Shown: in pieces, positions 63,001-64,000 of the stretch
Position numbering within the stretch: position 1 is the stretch's first letter
Layout of the letters: every line of letters starts with the position of its first letter
Origin: Cristatella mucedo
Taxonomy: Eukaryota > Bryozoa > Phylactolaemata > Cristatellidae
DNA: 64,000 nucleotides
Assembly (NCBI GenBank): GCA_009760855.2
Contig: WPIO01000007.1
Span: 1,221,001 to 1,285,000, forward strand
Direction of reading: 5' to 3'
Program-made: the position numbers and the translations under genes
The notes under the pieces: model-generated
What the model was told of the DNA's origin: nothing
The model's input: only the letters and a program-made list of their open reading frames with translations
Databases searched by the model: none

Positions 63001-63908
63001 AGCGCCTAGAGAGAGAGATTGAGTTCTCTGAGGGCGCTTTATCAAGTGAATTATTATTATTATTATTATTACATTAAGCAGCAGGATAGTGAACCGAAGC
63101 AAACTGTCTAGCACGTGAAGTACTTTTTGACGAATCCTCATTTGGTGCTGGTGCAGTGGCTGAGCCAGCTGCCTGGCTTGAACCCTATACAACTAGTATT
63201 GAGCAATATCGACTGGCGGCTGAGGTCGGATGTTTAGCCTACGTCAGTAGCCCAACTATTAAAACTCAGGCTCTTTGGAATGTGCTACAGTAGATGAGAC
63301 AGCATAGAAGCTGGCAGCCTCTATTCTTGGCCAGAAAAGGGAGGCAATAAAGAATCTCGTGGTAGAGTGACATCACACTAAATGCATACATACCAATAGC
63401 ATATGTGCTTGTTTCTTGGTCAATATATATTTTCATAGGCTTTGCATAACTTTGGGATGCCTGACGTCGTAGAAAACCTTCTTGTTACCCTAACGAGTTT
63501 ACAGCCACAGTAGTGGTGGCCATATTTCGAGGATTTTTTGCACATGAGTGTATACTTCATTATTCTATTACCTTATTAGAACTTAATCTCTACCCAGGGG
63601 ATCTCCATTGGCTGCAGGGCCCGAGCCCATAATCTTGGTCGTTAAAGGCAAGCACCCTACCACTGGGCCAAACCAGGGGCAGCACGTACCATTTCCAACC
63701 ATGTTATGTGCAGCAGGCTGAGATACCGGTGGAGGTGGTGCATGAGGCCGCTGTGACGTCGGCACTGGGGGTGCAGTCATCTGTGGCGGAGGCGGCGCAG
63801 TCCTGCCTCTGTAGCTTGCGGCCGAAGCACTGACGTCAGGTGCACCGGATCGGTAACCTCTGGTGGCAGCTGACGATGTACCCGACTCCAAGTTGACTGC
63901 TCGAGGCC
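56368..63908 (-). CDS. Class I long-tailed myosin (MYO1E/MYO1F-like), C-terminal part only
   Basis: Four minus-strand exons: 63690-63908, 60567-60726, 57295-57491, 56368-56444. They join in phase to about 216 residues and a TAG. The first two encode a proline-, serine- and glycine-rich TH2 tail ([14 protein letters not shown]; later [12 protein letters not shown]). The third adds KRPPPP and starts an SH3 domain with the myosin-1e/1f signature [19 protein letters not shown]. The last finishes it with [20 protein letters not shown] and ends four residues later. The motor, IQ and TH1 regions must lie beyond base 64000. Family role: membrane-associated actin motor in endocytosis and cell cortex, with SH3 binding proline-rich partners. 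MYO1E versus MYO1F cannot be decided, since invertebrates usually have one such gene. It converges on the HSD17B4-like gene. Confidence 0.9.
56970..57045. repeat. (CA)n microsatellite
   Basis: CA repeats with ACAG and ATGC interruptions, in the last myosin intron. Confidence 0.92.
57295..57491 (-). CDS. Myosin-I exon: end of TH2 tail and first part of SH3 domain
   Basis: 197-bp exon starting one base into a codon (GG|G) and ending after GAA A. It encodes [14 protein letters not shown], an Ala/Pro run, then the SH3 ALYDY-type motif as [12 protein letters not shown] and the RT-loop acidic cluster. The donor is AAA|GTGAGT; reading through it would give a spurious EWW before the true GWW in the next exon. 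Confidence 0.92.
57770..58110 (-). mobile_element. LINE family 2, decayed 3' fragment
   Basis: Plus strand shows, in order, GTTAGTCAGCAGACTTCATC, AGAGTTGGCAGCAGAAGAGA, GTGGAAGTGAGTTCCATAAT and CGAGGGCAAGAGAGAGGTGA, each aligning with family 2 at 27050-27330 and 37840-38070. Confidence 0.6.
58117..58215 (-). mobile_element. LINE family 1 tail fragment
   Basis: (AAT)n followed by ACTAAATCTCTTTCTAGGTA, the reversed family 1 tail, placed directly against the family 2 fragment. Confidence 0.6.
58362..58797 (+). mobile_element. Second, diverged solo LTR of the same family
   Basis: Aligns end to end with 30951-31398: GAGCACTGGGAGGAGACC, GACTGCCTAAGCAGCCGCAG, TGGCATCTGTGGGGACAT, GCATGGAATATAAGGGC, AATAAAG, TGTTGCTCGGTCGCG. 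The ends have drifted to TGCGA...TCGCG. Flanking GTTGC and GTTGA are a probable 5-bp target duplication with one mismatch. Confidence 0.75.
59400..59578 (-). mobile_element. SINE-A copy, near full length
   Basis: Reverse copy: CCAGCTGATTCAACAGCCTC, TTTTGTATAGCGACAGAAGA, B box GGATTCGAACCCACGATTTC, head GTGCCATCACGGCTCACTGA. It lies in a myosin intron. Confidence 0.83.
60975..61165 (-). mobile_element. SINE-A copy inside the left end of the Tc1-like element
   Basis: Reverse copy: A-run, CCCAGCTGATTAAACAGCCT, TGTATAGCGACGGAAGAGCC, B box region GGAATCGAATCCACGACCTC, head GTGCTGTCACGGCTCAAA. It divides the left inverted end into 60872-60968 and 61166-61218. Confidence 0.83.
61230..63070 (+). mobile_element. 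LINE family 1 copy with endonuclease remnant, inside the Tc1-like element
   Basis: The only copy here with 5' sequence. Frames at 61246-61455 ([20 protein letters not shown], endonuclease), 61489-61776 (endonuclease C-terminus), 61780-62070 (linker, [20 protein letters not shown]) and 62530-62706 ([20 protein letters not shown] up to FDLSAAF). RT sequence then stops at 62707; the 3' UTR and tail resume at about 62911 and end with (ATT)n at 63050-63071. The missing RT centre is replaced by about 200 bp of minus-strand transposase-like sequence. Many stops and frameshifts. Confidence 0.8.
62708..62905 (-). mobile_element. Tc1/mariner-like transposase fragment
   Basis: Minus strand reads [20 protein letters not shown] followed by DRWLRSDV, matching the conserved DLNPIE.LW region of Tc1/mariner transposases. 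It is an inverted repeat of 63140-63240 and sits inside the LINE. Confidence 0.65.
63570..63682 (-). mobile_element. SINE-B copy adjoining a myosin splice donor
   Basis: Reverse copy: AACTTAATCTCTACCCAGGG, CAGGGCCCGAGCCCATAATC, head CCACTGGGCCAAACCAGGGG. In the direction of the myosin gene it begins about 10 bp inside the intron that follows the exon at 63690. Confidence 0.72.
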
Positions 63909-64000
63909 CTGCAGAGAGCAGAGCAGAATGAGCTGCGCAAGCAGGCTCGGAACCAAGCAACGCTCTGGCAAAGCGCCACAGTTGGGCATTCTGGACAGTA

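Larger units (their letters stand above)
60872..63522 (+). mobile_element. Tc1/mariner-like DNA transposon with long inverted ends, invaded by a SINE and a LINE
   Basis: Ends TGGCCACCACT...AGTGGTGGCCA are flanked by TA on both sides (60870-60871; 63523-63524). The left end (60872-60968 plus 61166-61218) and the right end (63343-63522) are inverted repeats at roughly 90% by eye, for example CTACGACGTCAGGCATCC on the left against GGATGCCTGACGTCGTAG on the right; both also hold a TGTGACGTCACA-like block. At 63140-63190 the plus strand reads [15 protein letters not shown], the decayed C-terminal DDE-region motif of a Tc1/mariner transposase. A minus SINE-A splits the left end and LINE family 1 fills most of the interior. 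Not autonomous now. Confidence 0.7.

Overview
This is a eukaryotic, almost certainly invertebrate metazoan, nuclear window. The genes are cut into many short exons (42 to 228 bp) with GC-rich coding sequence. They sit in AT-richer introns full of SINEs, LINEs, LTRs, Tc1-like DNA and long microsatellites. I cannot name the species. Repeat tails ending in (ATT)n and a broken copy of an invertebrate repeat-associated gene family near the left end fit an invertebrate, but do not fix the phylum.

Three conserved protein genes were assembled by hand from exon translations, splice sites and reading phase. (1) On the minus strand, 3708-18541, a TBL2-like WD40 protein with an N-terminal membrane anchor; eight exons were found and the last one was not. 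(2) On the plus strand, 18916-44254, a complete 20-exon peroxisomal multifunctional enzyme type 2 (HSD17B4-like): SDR dehydrogenase, hydratase-2 and SCP2 modules, 740 codons, ending in the peroxisomal signal AKL. (3) On the minus strand, 56368-63908, the last four exons of a long-tailed class I myosin (MYO1E/MYO1F type), covering the proline-rich TH2 tail and the terminal SH3 domain. Genes 1 and 2 are head to head, with 374 bp between their start codons. Genes 2 and 3 converge on a 12-kb block of nested repeats.

Repeats dominate the rest. LINE family 1 (CR1/L2-like, with a YADD reverse transcriptase and a shared 3' tail) has more than ten copies, one with an uninterrupted 437-codon RT reading frame. 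LINE family 2 has four 3' fragments. Two tRNA-derived SINE families are present: SINE-A (ends in CAGCT plus T-rich tail) and SINE-B (its 3' tail matches LINE family 1). There are three LTR-like units: one solo LTR with a clean 5-bp target duplication inside a SINE, a diverged second copy of it, and a 1.33-kb unit inside a LINE. A 2.65-kb Tc1/mariner-like element with about 150-bp inverted ends lies at 60872-63522, itself invaded by a SINE and a LINE. Very long (TC)n, (TA)n, (TG)n and (CA)n tracts occur throughout.

No rRNA, CRISPR or bacterial-type operon was seen. The tRNA-like boxes present belong to SINEs. No clearly new gene system was found. The most notable points are the nested insertions with readable target duplications, the LINE/SINE shared tail, the Tc1-like element, and two inferred GC-AG introns in TBL2.
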